Part shown: positions 45,107 to 57,080 of the stretch, piece by piece | Layout: each line of letters opens with the position of its first letter | Numbering within the stretch: position 1 is the stretch's first letter | DNA from: Laccaria trichodermophora | Lineage: Eukaryota > Basidiomycota > Agaricomycetes > Agaricales > Hydnangiaceae | Length of the DNA stretch: 64,000 nucleotides | Direction: 5' to 3' | Assembly (NCBI GenBank): GCA_018417955.1 | Contig: JACTVC010000036.1 | Location: 310,001 to 374,000 of the forward strand | Program-made: the position numbers and the translations under genes | The notes under the pieces: generated by a model | Told to the model about the DNA's origin: nothing | What the model saw: only the letters and a program-made list of their open reading frames with translations | Databases searched by the model: none

Positions 45107-45195
45107 AGTGGTCTAAGGATCAGGGCATTTGATATACAAGGTGAATTTTGTATATCTGGTCCTCTGGGGTGTGGGTTCGAATCCCACTCTCATCA
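45107..45195 (+). pseudogene. tRNA-Leu-like gene, 3' part
   Basis: After the AGTGG duplication the tRNA resumes (TCTAAGG, then an intron-like palindromic segment, TCTGGTCCTCTGG, the T-arm GTGGGTTCGAATCCCAC and the acceptor strand TCTCATC-A). Compared with the copy at 45317, about 13 bases between two (T/A)CTAAGG words are missing, which removes the 5' anticodon stem. The gene was therefore probably defective even without the insertion. Confidence 0.72.
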
Positions 45196-45316
45196 CTCAT
45201 TCATTTTTCTCACATTTTCTCACCTGCTGGGACATATTCACTGCACCTATGACTCCTAACTTGTATATTCCTGTATGACAGAAATTGCAGTTCAGGAATA
45301 GCTCCCGTTCTTCAAT

Positions 45317-45362
45317 GGTGAGATGGCCAAGCAGTCTGAGGCACCAGACTAAGGATCAGGAC
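45317..45362 (+). pseudogene. tRNA-Leu (AAG-like) 5' fragment
   Basis: GGTGAGATGGCCAAG...GCACCAGACTAAGG: acceptor strand, D-arm and 5' anticodon stem with loop CTAAGG, then intron-like ATCAGGACATAACA. The matching 3' half is not adjacent; a 27 bp piece of the tRNA intron/anticodon stem reappears at 46023-46049. Confidence 0.65.
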
Positions 45363-45639
45363 ATAACATAACTATGTGTAGTTCACAGAGAATATGAAAG
45401 TCCAAGAAATTCATGTGCATGAATAACTTGGTTGTGCAAAAACCCTGCTCAAATTTGAGAAATGTGAACAGGATCTGAGCATCCAATCAGCTCAATTGTG
45501 GTGAATGTTTGCCAAGCCAACCAGCTGTTTGGATGCTAAGGGATGGTGGGTGGGGTCAAAAATTCTTGGACAATGACCAACAAGTGATTTCTTTGCATCA
45601 AAACCAGATCTGAGGTGGAGGGGAGAAGCACTCCCAATG

Positions 45640-45925
45640 CATAGACATACTATGCTATATCAATACTTTGGCAGACCCTCTCAGTTGGCAGTCACAAATG
45701 TCACATCATGGATGTGACAGACCGTGACTGGCCAAAATACAAAACTTCACCAATTCTTCGTTTTTTTTGGATGAAAAAAGCAGAGTTAGGTTGGATTATA
45801 CCCAGGAGGCCCTGTCTCAAATTTTGTGGCAAGATGTTTTGTGGAAAGTTTGAGATCAGGAAAGTGCTGACTGAGAGGGTCTGCTGAAGTACTGATAGGG
45901 CATGGTATACTAGTATTTACACCTG
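45640..45925. repeat. Inverted-repeat (foldback) element inside the tRNA-Leu debris
   Basis: Left arm about 45640-45690 (TATCAATACTTTGGCAGACC, CTCTCAGTTGGCA) and right arm about 45858-45920 (complement of TATCAGTACTTCAGCAGACC, CTCTCAGTCAGCA). No coding capacity, no clear target duplication. It lies between the tRNA-Leu halves at 45317 and 46023. Confidence 0.55.
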
Positions 45926-46022
45926 GGTGAGATGTCTGGTTTTGACACAGACATTATCTTATCCTAAGATGAGTGTGCCCTTGTGCCTCAAGCTTACTCA
46001 TCATGGAATTTGATGTCCACTT

Positions 46023-46049
46023 GTGAATTTTGTATATCTGGTCCTCTGG
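46023..46049 (+). repeat. Copy of tRNA-Leu intron / 3' anticodon stem
   Basis: GTGAATTTTGTATATCTGG followed by TCCTCTGG equals 45141-45167. The T-arm and acceptor strand are missing. Confidence 0.7.
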
Positions 46050-46432
46050 TGATACAGGTGAAACATATTCAACCATATAAAATCCGACTTTCATGATTTT
46101 ACCATTAAACGATCTTCTCTGTAAATACACTAAGTACAGTTGCAATGATAAAGAGAGTCTATGAACATACCTGGTTCAGTAGATTAAAAATGCACATGTG
46201 ATGAGTCTGAACATAGGACAAAGGCCTTGGAGCTGGCAGCAGTATGCACTGTGACATTATACTTGGAGCCTATCTAGGATTCACCCACTATGAAATAGAG
46301 CACAAAGAGACTCTAGAGTAAACTACCCAATGCAGGGACAAGATTGCATTACTATCAAAGGTTTAGAAACAAGTAATGGATTTTAATATGGAAAACTCAG
46401 TCTTTTATCTTGTGATAAGACTACCAAGACTT

Positions 46433-46638
46433 TAGCTCAAACTGCCTCAAAGTGGTGTCATTTCCAAATTGAATCAAAGTGACCTCAAACTCACTTCACT
46501 TCAACAGCAACACTATTGAACATTGACTAGTCAATGACTGGCACATCACTGTCACTAGTGTTGCCGTTGAAGCAAAGTGAGTTCGAGGTCACTTTGATTC
46601 AATTTGGAAATGACACCACTTCGAGGCAGTTCGAGCTA
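46433..46638. mobile_element. Foldback MITE, 206 bp
   Basis: Almost the whole element is one inverted repeat of about 85 bp per arm: TAGCTC(A/G)AACTGCCTC, AAAGTGGTGTCATTTCC, AAATTGAATCAAAGTGACCT. The loop is about 35 bp. Terminal TA...TA could be the target site (Tc1/mariner or PIF style) but is too short to prove. A loosely similar stretch lies at about 47935-47985 (CTTCACTTCGATTTGATTCG). Confidence 0.75.
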
Positions 46639-48279
46639 CCGAAGTGAGTTGAAGTCAATTTGTGATGGCCATCAAAAACCGCCAGAAATGGAAGGTTGCC
46701 ACACATGAGGTGAGATTAGTGTCGTGTCCTCCATTGTGTCTCCTACCTAACTGTAACATGTGGTATTCGGTAGGATACCTTCACCTCTCTATTACTATTA
46801 TTTCCGATTCCACTTCGACCTCTAGAATGATGCCCCATTCGTTACTCAGTCACAGTAGTCACACTTACATACAATTCTCTCAGTCACATGTGTAGGAATC
46901 TATCTTCTTATCCATATTCTTGCATCGTCTTGCAGCTATCGAGCATCGTCCTCACAACTCGACTACACGCGTAACAGGGATATTATAGTAAGGTCAGTAG
47001 CATAGTGACATATACCATGAAGAGCTCGTGACTCTTCAGAAGCTAAATACTTTTTGTATTCTTTTCCTCCATCTGTAAGAAATCCTTTTACATCTTTCTG
47101 CGGCATTCCAGGAAAGAAGAGATTGTCTACGCTTGTGGCATTCCAGGGCATTAGTAGTGACTCGCGTAAAGGATTGACTCTCCAACTCCATTTAGATGTT
47201 CATCAGAAGTCTACACACCAGTGTAGCAACCGTATTATCAGAAGCTTGTCAGAATCACCTCGTCGTTGTTATACGGATCGCGTCTGGCATCGCTACTCCT
47301 TTAACAGGTTCCTACACTAACTCTTTCCCCTCCCTCCATCCTTACTTTCCACTTCCCATCAAATAATCATACCACCTGACTATGTATTTTTCTGAATTAT
47401 AAGCACAATTTTTTTGAATTTCCAAATCATACAACCTTTCTTCTCCCAATCTTCTCCTTCCAACTTCTGAATATAAAAGTGGCACACATTTGCAAATGCA
47501 ATATAACTGTCCAGTCCCTCATTTTCATCCATCATGGATTGACCAGCTATGTATGCCCCAGGCTGGGAGGCACCTAGTCATGTTCATATGACTCTTTCTA
47601 CTCATTCCCACCACCCATCTTGAAACAGTCACTCAACTTCATTCAAAACCCACTTCTCAGACCATCAGACTTCTACACCAATCTATTATAACACTTTCTA
47701 TGGCCAACATTTTGCCAATATTCTAATCCCTGCCCATTTAATGGAATCCCAATGCATCCAAGCTTCTTTCATCCCACATGACACCCCCTTCGCTACCCCT
47801 ACAAAATGCCAGTACTTCAAATATATAGCACTTTTTTTGTGTTCTGTAGTCTAGATACTCTACAATAATTTCATGTGGCTGAGGCTTGAGAATACCAGTG
47901 ATCTGATTGGCTGATCAACCTCTGGTGATGTCCGACTTCACTTCGATTTGATTCGATTTGCTTCGCGGCAACACTAGCTGTCACACGTTGATTGTACTGG
48001 AGACGTGATGTGGTAGCCATAAGTAGGTGAACCTTATGTATCCTTTGGTAAAAATCCACTGCCCAAATAGCATAAGATATACACGATCACTAGTCCCTGA
48101 CTGGAGACACCCTTAGACTATTCCTTTTCGGGTTTCCGGACACCCCGGCAACTTCCAAAACCAGTAAAAAAACCCGGAATCTATGTATTTTGCCATGTAT
48201 CAGTATGGGCTTATTTGCCAGGCTTCTGTCAAAATCTCCATATAAACGGGTCATCCCCAACTTCAATTCCCCGCCTTTC
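46639..48279. other. AT-rich gene-poor interval
   Basis: I see no complete gene. A minus-strand frame at 47151-46963 (FFPGMPQKDVKGFLTDGGKEY) has protein-like composition but no family I recognise and no flanking exons; probably a remnant. Confidence 0.5.
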
Positions 48280-48287
48280 CCACCAAC

Positions 48288-48964
48288 CAGTGGTGTCACG
48301 GCCGTCTTGACCTCGGCCAAAAAGGTCAGGCCGAAATGTGGGTCAGGCCAATTTGACTGGTCATGTCCATGGTCAATGGGGTCAAGTGTCACGTGCATGC
48401 CAAAACAGGTCTGCCTGCAACACCATTTTGACAGTTGACAGGTGCCAGTCGTACTTAATTTTGCGACGCGAACTTAAAGAAATCAATGTATGTAAGTTCG
48501 TCAAAATGTATGTGTAAGCATGAATAACAGGATGAGTGGTCTTGCTGCCCTGCTACATTGTGTTCTAACTCGAATCATGCACCCTAAGTATGTGTCTTTT
48601 GAAGTCATACAGCTATACAATATATATATCACCTCCGAGTCACTCTTGGTGTAGAATGAGAAGACCTGGAGCAATTACAACTGCATTATTGCAAGGATAT
48701 TTTCTGTGAATATTCTAAGGATTCATACATACACTTCTCAATTTGTCAAAAAAAAAAAACCCATCTTTCAGTCACTCCCCACCCTCTCTGAGACCAAGGC
48801 CCACAACCATATGCTGGGATGCACTGTAGAACCAGCTGTCAGAAGATGTTTTGCCGTTTCCCACGACCCTTTTTGGACCGGTCAGGCCAATTTTTGACCA
48901 CTTTATGGCCATTTTGATTGACCACCGGCCTGACCGGTCATGACCCGGGTCATTGACACCACTG
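48288..48964. mobile_element. hAT-like MITE, 677 bp, with perfect 8 bp target-site duplication
   Basis: Ends CAGTGGTGTCA and its complement TGACACCACTG, with subterminal GACC/GGTC-rich inverted motifs (GGTCAGGCC..TGACCGGTCA). CCACCAAC flanks both ends exactly (48280-48287, 48965-48972). The CAGTGGTG start and 8 bp duplication are usual for fungal hAT elements. Interior without transposase. Confidence 0.87.
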
Positions 48965-48972
48965 CCACCAAC

Positions 48973-51621
48973 ACCTCAGGCCTGATGCTTCTGAGTGACA
49001 GAAGGCCTCAGAGGCCAATTCTTTTGATGGTGGTAATTGGCCTCTGGGGCTATTTCCGCTCTATCACTGCGCTTCCAAATCCAAATTTGGTTGCTTCTTT
49101 TACTAACACCTAAAAATAGCTTGCGCGTCAAGGAGACACTGTCGGCCACTAGCGACTGAAGCGCTAGCTCTTGCCACCACTGCCAATAGCCAGAATTCCT
49201 CGCATCCCTTTCCGCTCAGCTTATGCGCCCCATTTTAGGTATTTTTTGGTTCATCTACCAGTCTTCTAGACCAGCTGCGTAGAATCCAGACTATTGAAGA
49301 AAATTTTTGTGTTGAAACCTCCTCAAAACCCACGGCAAGGGCTGGCATTACCGCATTTCAGCTTGCCTCCTGGCCAAATGTATGAAACATGGATCACATT
49401 ATTCATATCTAAATTAGATATATGGCCAATCCACCCCCATCGTCATTGGCAACAAATTTGGTAACCGAATGTTCAGAAAATGGTGAAACATCCGTTCCGT
49501 TCCGGTGCATATTGTGCCTCGCCTTCACCAGAAAACGAGGAGCACTAATTAGAAGCAGTTTTTATATAGGTTCAATAGAAAATTTTACCAAGATTTGGCT
49601 CCCCAACATCCTAAAATAATTAGTGAATGTAATAAATTTTCATGTTGAAGCCACGGCTCTATAACTCGCCACAATAAAAATTTGGCACTATTAGTATCAA
49701 GCTGGGAGTTTAGAGCTGTGAGGGATGACATATGAGACTCGTCGGAAATACAGATGCACTTCGAATGTATGCTGAATAGATGAATTATGGGGTTGGTTGC
49801 GGAATGACTCGTGCCCACTCTAGATTACGATTTTTGTCTTTGTTTTAGATCCATGCTTCTCCAAATACCTTTGGACATCTCAAACGAAATGCCGCAGTGT
49901 GCTAAAAAAAATTTGAGATTTGTTCCTACAGAATTTACAGCAGGGGAAAGATTTTCGTCATTGTTATGAAATTTCTTTTATTTGTGCGTTTTCTACTTCA
50001 ACCTGGATGAGAAAATTATGAATATTGGCAGGTATGTAGCTCAAGGTGCGAAGAATAGCTCTACCAAATTAATTTCAAGATGGCGTGAGGGAGCAGTCCA
50101 AGCGAGTCACATCTTGAGTTTTTCTGGAGTAAAGGTCAGACAAGACCAAAGCCATCGAAGGTTGCCAAACATTATCGTCGTAAGGACGGTAAAGACACTT
50201 TCGCCCTACAGCCCCACACCTTCATAACATCCATCTTAAATCAAAGTGAATTTGACCCCAGATTGATCCTATATCTCTACAAGGCTAACATTAATGTTGT
50301 CCAGTGGATATGAGCAGCTTTTATGTTCATTTTTATCCACATAACACTGAAGTCTTTGCTTCGTCATTTCCACAATTTTGTATTCCACATCCAGTCGGAC
50401 TACAGAACAGTATTACAATGAATACAGCTTGTAAGTGTAGAGACATCCACCTAAAATCTATTTATCCTTGAGGAGAAGGCTTAGAACCGAGGGGAAGGGT
50501 AGTTACTGAGGGAGAGATATCGGTACGAGGAATCCGCAGTCATGGACTTCAACTTGCCACGCATTCCTTCCATATGGAGTGTAATGTAGACCCCCAAAAT
50601 GTGGTCGGGGGAGGGGGGATGGATAGCGGGACATGGCTCGAATAGAGAGTAGTGATATGATTCGAAACTGCAGAAAGAAGTGTACGTCAACTGACAATTC
50701 AGATCCTGGAAAATGGTACTCACGACACTCGAAAAACCCTCTCACAAACTTCCTCGGAGAACGTTATTCAGCGGCTCGCATGGGGGGCATCGCGATGGGG
50801 AAGTATATATTCGGGTGGTGCAACGAGCCGTTGTTCCCATCATAATTCGGTGTGCGTAAGCGTGGTTGACCTGTAATAGTCAAACAGTGTATGAATACTG
50901 GATGATGTGAATAGAGGATGGAGGGAGGTTGAAACAATCTGTAGCACGAAGGTATGAGTTGCCTCCCGAAGTTTTGTGAGATAAATGGTGGTACTGACCT
51001 GCCCAAGTATCTACGACTGATTTGATTGAAACCAATTTCGTTGTACTTTTCCTGTGTTCATGGGTGTACACCATTTTCGAGTGCGTGGCACCAGTAGACG
51101 GGACACAAACGTGACTCGGCGCTACAGTAACAACACAGGATACGCCGAGAGTCAGCCTGAGGCAATCTTGAAGAACGAATGGCACCAATACACACCTGAC
51201 TACCCAAAACGTACTCGCCACGCCTTCCAAAGCGTTCATAGATCCAGTCCGCACCAGTCATTGAGCAGGAGCACCGTATCCGAGGGCAATTGGTGCCATC
51301 CTTGAGTGAGCTCTGTGTAGTGAGAACTGATGAGGCTGGTATGGCGGATATAACGACAGCTGAAATGGCGCAGCGAGGGTCAGGACAGTCAATGACTCAA
51401 TGAGATGAACGGTCAAGAGCGAGCGCCGAAAGCTGCCAGTAGAATATTGCGATCTGGCAGCGATCTCGGTTTGATGTGGAAGTATAAATAGCCATCAGCG
51501 CCATCAGTGCTCTGGTCTCAGGCCAATTACCCCCAGACAAGGAATTGGCCTCTGAGGGCCCAGAAGCACGTCAAGGTGCTAGGCCTGAGGTGGCCACCAA
51601 CAACCAATACCCTCCCAAAGA
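48973..51621. other. Gene-poor interval
   Basis: 2.6 kb without a gene I can support. Short minus-strand frames at 50481-51254 have splice-like sites but no recognisable domain. The last 150 bp contain a possible core promoter (TATAAATA at 51483) for the secreted-protein gene. Confidence 0.45.
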
Positions 51622-51938
51622 ATGCGCATCTCCACCGCTCTCCTGCTCTCCCCCCTCCTTATGGTCGCAAACGTCAATGCTGGCCCTATCGCCTATGGCT
51701 TATGCCAAACCGGTGCGTTCAAACGATTAAAGTCGTCTTGCCCTCACCCTCACACTGGATGTGTACACGTGTAGGCTGCAACACCGTCGCTGTGACTTGC
51801 TACGCCGCCGCCGGCGCTACTTCCGGGACCGTCGTCGCAGCAGCTGCTGCACCCGCCGTAATCCTCGGCTGCAACGCGGCTCTGGGAACTTGCTCGGCGA
51901 CCTGCGCCACTCTGGTTTTGCTCGCTCCCACTCCGTGA
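51622..51938 (+). CDS. Small secreted Ala/Cys-rich protein
   Basis: Two exons, 51622-51712 and 51775-51938 (GT-AG intron of 62 bp, phase 1), give an 84-residue protein. Signal peptide MRISTALLLSPLLMVANVNA, then GPIAYGLCQTGCNTVAVTCY, an Ala-rich hydrophobic stretch and CNAALGTCSATCATLVLL before the stop. Six to seven Cys in a CxxxC, C, C, CxxxC spacing plus the long apolar centre recall a mushroom family of small secreted proteins sometimes labelled zygote-specific-like; the function is unknown. A TATAAATA lies about 140 bp upstream. High GC third positions and a clean intron support a real gene. Confidence 0.78.
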
Positions 51939-52342
51939 TCCAGTTTGTAAGTCATGTGTCATTGTTCAGCTGCAGTCTTATCATTGTTTGGAAGTAGATG
52001 ATGCCAAATGAATGGGGTAGGATGCAGGATAGCACTATGTAAGATGTATGCCCGAAGTGGAGGACACATCGATCGTTCTGAATACAATGATAAGTTTGAG
52101 TGAGCGCCGAATGGGTGGATGAACAGCTAGCCTCTGGAAGTTCGTCTGAAGATCTCTATATCGACGACGACGGTCTTGAAATTTTCAGGTGAGGGCATCG
52201 CAGACGGTGATCCTGGTCAACCCTCAGCAAATTTGAGCGCATATATCCACGTAACTTTCCCTTCCTACACGTTCCGTTGTTAAATAACAAATATGCATAC
52301 ACGGCGACGTTATACTGGAAGGGGTTCTGGCCTCACGAGTTG
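51939..52342. other. Convergent 3' flanks
   Basis: Spacer between the secreted-protein gene and alpha-glucosidase copy 2. Nothing recognised. Confidence 0.45.
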
Positions 52343-54881
<2,539 letters not shown>

Positions 54882-54937
54882 CTAAATCTGCAAATATTTG
54901 GACGCCACCTTTGCGTCACGTCACTCACAGATCTGTA

Positions 54938-55105
54938 TAGACCGGTGACCGTTCTGTATATGAGAAGTTCCTGCGATATACAGACCGGTAAATCTGAGTT
55001 TAAATCCACGTACCGCGCGGCTCCCACGCCTATTTCCATAAAAGGTTCGATGATTTCTGACCTCCCCTAAACAATACGGTCCGGCCCCTGCCAAATCTTC
55101 CCGGT
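54938..55105 (+). repeat. Left TIR with subterminal hairpin
   Basis: Contains CTGTATAT...ATATACAG, a hairpin about 25 bp inside the end. Its outer edge lies 131 bp from the alpha-glucosidase start codon. The helicase-fragment ATG follows 60-80 bp further in. Confidence 0.8.
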
Positions 55106-55164
55106 CAGCTTCACGCGTCACGCAACGCGCACCGCGTTTCCACTGATTTTATGGTCTCAATGGC

Positions 55165-55520
55165 GTGAAATCGACGCATTTTATCATGGACGACACGTCT
55201 GTATTATCGAACAATGTCAAGGCACTTCAAGAAATCCGAGACTTGCCTGTTGCGCTGCTCAAACCAGCATTTGACGTTCTAATACCTGCCGACCGTGCTC
55301 CAACAGCTGCTTTCTGGGCGCTGTACAATGATGAAGAGAGGAGCATTGGAATGCGAGCATGCCTTCTAATCTGGACTGTAACTAACTTCAAGCTTGTTCC
55401 TCAGGAGTTCCAACTGGAGGCTACCATTGCAATCATGACTGGGAAGGACTCGCTCGTGGATGTCGGTACAGGCTATGGGAAGACTCTCTGCATGATAATA
55501 CCTTGTCTTGGATCCAGAGA
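55165..55520 (+). pseudogene. RecQ-like helicase, 5' fragment
   Basis: Reads MDDTSVLSNNVKALQEIRD, then a conserved N-terminal region (FQLEATIAIMTGKDSLVDV) and helicase motif I GTGYGKTLCMIIPC. Family similarity stops right after motif I, where the internal deletion begins. The frame stays open to 55599 in sequence that is DUF6589 read backwards. Confidence 0.8.
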
Positions 55521-55539
55521 ACTTATCTGTGATTTTTTC

Positions 55540-56603
55540 TCCTCTAAAGCGACTGCAGGTGGAATTTGCCCAGAACGAATGCGTGAATTAGTGAGCTGAT
55601 CGTTGAATGTTGGGATAGCGTACTTTGACAAGTCGTCGGGATCGCGCTTGAGCTGCGTGAGGTAGACATCTTCATGAAACAGAAGATTACCTCAAACTGT
55701 TGCTTCTTCAATAGTTGTTGCTTGGATTGGGTATTGCTCTGTTACGTAGCCTTCAGGCATAGCGCATCGGGCTTTGTGTTGGAGGGAAGGATGTTTGGCG
55801 TATGATTTGAAATGTTCGGAGTACTTTGTGAGGACATGGACAATGACAATTGAAAGTTGGTACTGAACAAACTCAAGCCGTCGCCTAGTCGGCCGTACAT
55901 CGCGATTAAAGTAATGATTTCCAGAGCGTGAGGTAACATCCATCTGTTCACTCTTTCCTTTCCTTCCTCGTGTGAGTAGATAGCTTGCAGCATTTTTGGG
56001 AGGTTTTCGTTTTCTTGCTTGAAAAGCTCGTTTCGGTATCCCCAGTACCCTAGTTTTGAGTTGTCGAGTATGTCGAGTACAATGTCGAAGGGACTCAAAC
56101 AGCCGTCACGCAAAATGCTAAGGGCGTCCTGGATTCGTTGTTCACGCGATTTTGGGGCGTCGAGATGTTGTCGTGCTTTAGCCTTTGAAAGGTCCGTCGT
56201 GCGCAGTGGGTACGTCAAATTTTTCAACAGGAGGCTGTGATTCGAGATTGTCAAATGAAATTGTCCTACACATAAAATACATTCGACGTTAAAGAAAAAC
56301 GCAATGATTAATATGCCCGAACTCGTCAAAAGAACCCCCGGTAGCTTCCTCCCTTCTTGATGTCAAAAATGTATCGGGTGTCGATGTTGGGGTAAATGTG
56401 AAAGAAGTTGGTGGTATGTAGGGGTTTGCGGTGGTCAGAGGATTGGTGTCTCTCGGCGTAAGCTCGGGTATTGAGGGAGACGCAGAAAATTTGCTAAAAC
56501 CGAGGTCGGAAGCTAGAGGATTCGCTTTTGAAGGTTTTCGGGTTTTCTTCGTCGGTGCGAGTGTGGCAGACGCCAAGATATCGGCTGCGCTTCTGGGTTG
56601 CAT
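55540..56603 (-). pseudogene. DUF6589-type protein, 5' fragment
   Basis: Start MQPRSAADILASATLAPTKK at 56603, an intron near 56290-56230, then RIQDALSILRDGCLSPFDIV, LDILDNSKLGYWGYRNELF and, after further exons, a part reading NLLFHEDVYLTQLKRDPDDL followed by SKYAIPTFNDQLTNSRIR. The last similarity is at about 55575. The first half resembles the equivalent region of the 24250-27682 gene (FLNDSGFDSVGDFL..). At least one intron joint is unclear. Confidence 0.72.
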
Positions 56604-56649
56604 AGCTGAAAGACGATTTTGCGTTGGAAGCGAGAGGGAAGCAAATCAC

Positions 56650-56815
56650 AGGGCGGGATGATTTGGCGTGAACCGGACCGGATCCTTAAGGGGAGGTCAA
56701 AAATCATCAAACCTTTTATGGAAACTGGCGTGGGAGGCGCGCGGTACGGGGATTTAAACTCAGACAGACCAGCCTGTACATCGAAGTTCTCATATACAGG
56801 CTGGTCACGAGCCTA
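56650..56815 (-). repeat. Right TIR with subterminal hairpin
   Basis: Complement of the left repeat; hairpin CAGCCTGTA...TATACAGGCTG with a longer stem than in the left arm, showing compensating changes (CAGCC/GGCTG here, CCGTT there). Confidence 0.8.
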
Positions 56816-57080
56816 AGTCGACATATTGGTAAATTCAAAGATTGGCGGGGGGAGTTGACGTGTTTGAATTCGAATGTGGATGTACTGAATGTTTTCCTTC
56901 CCTTATGGCCTAGTATGAATGAAAGAAAGGAGCGTCCTTTCGAATGTTGAATTGTTTATTATGCGTCAAAATTGGAAGGGGATATGAACGAAGACAGCTC
57001 TGTCAACAGGAGGGACAATAAAAAAAATAACCGAGACCAACACCAACGATTCTATGTACATCCCAACAGGTTGGGCGGAA

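Larger units (their letters stand above)
54938..56815. mobile_element. 1.9 kb deletion derivative of a second DUF6589/helicase TIR element
   Basis: Inverted repeats of about 167 bp (54938-55105, 56650-56815) share CTGTATATGAGAA(G/C)TTC, CTGAGTTTAAATCC, CGTACCGCGCG, TTTCCATAAAAGGTT and TTGACCTCCCCT. They differ from those of the 6.1 kb element. Inside, a helicase 5' fragment (plus) and a DUF6589 5' fragment (minus) converge and meet at about 55515-55580; the rest of both genes is gone. Gene order relative to the repeats is the same as in the large element. No target duplication seen. Confidence 0.82.

Noticed and set aside
46963..47151. Minus-strand frame with FFPGMPQKDVKGFLTDGGKEY
   Set aside because: Protein-like composition, but isolated, short, without splice partners or a known family; kept only as a possible remnant.
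50481..51254. Possible second secreted-protein gene on the minus strand
   Set aside because: A Pro-Ile-Ala-Leu-Gly-Tyr-Gly start resembles the 51622 protein, but the following frame breaks and the Cys pattern is missing.
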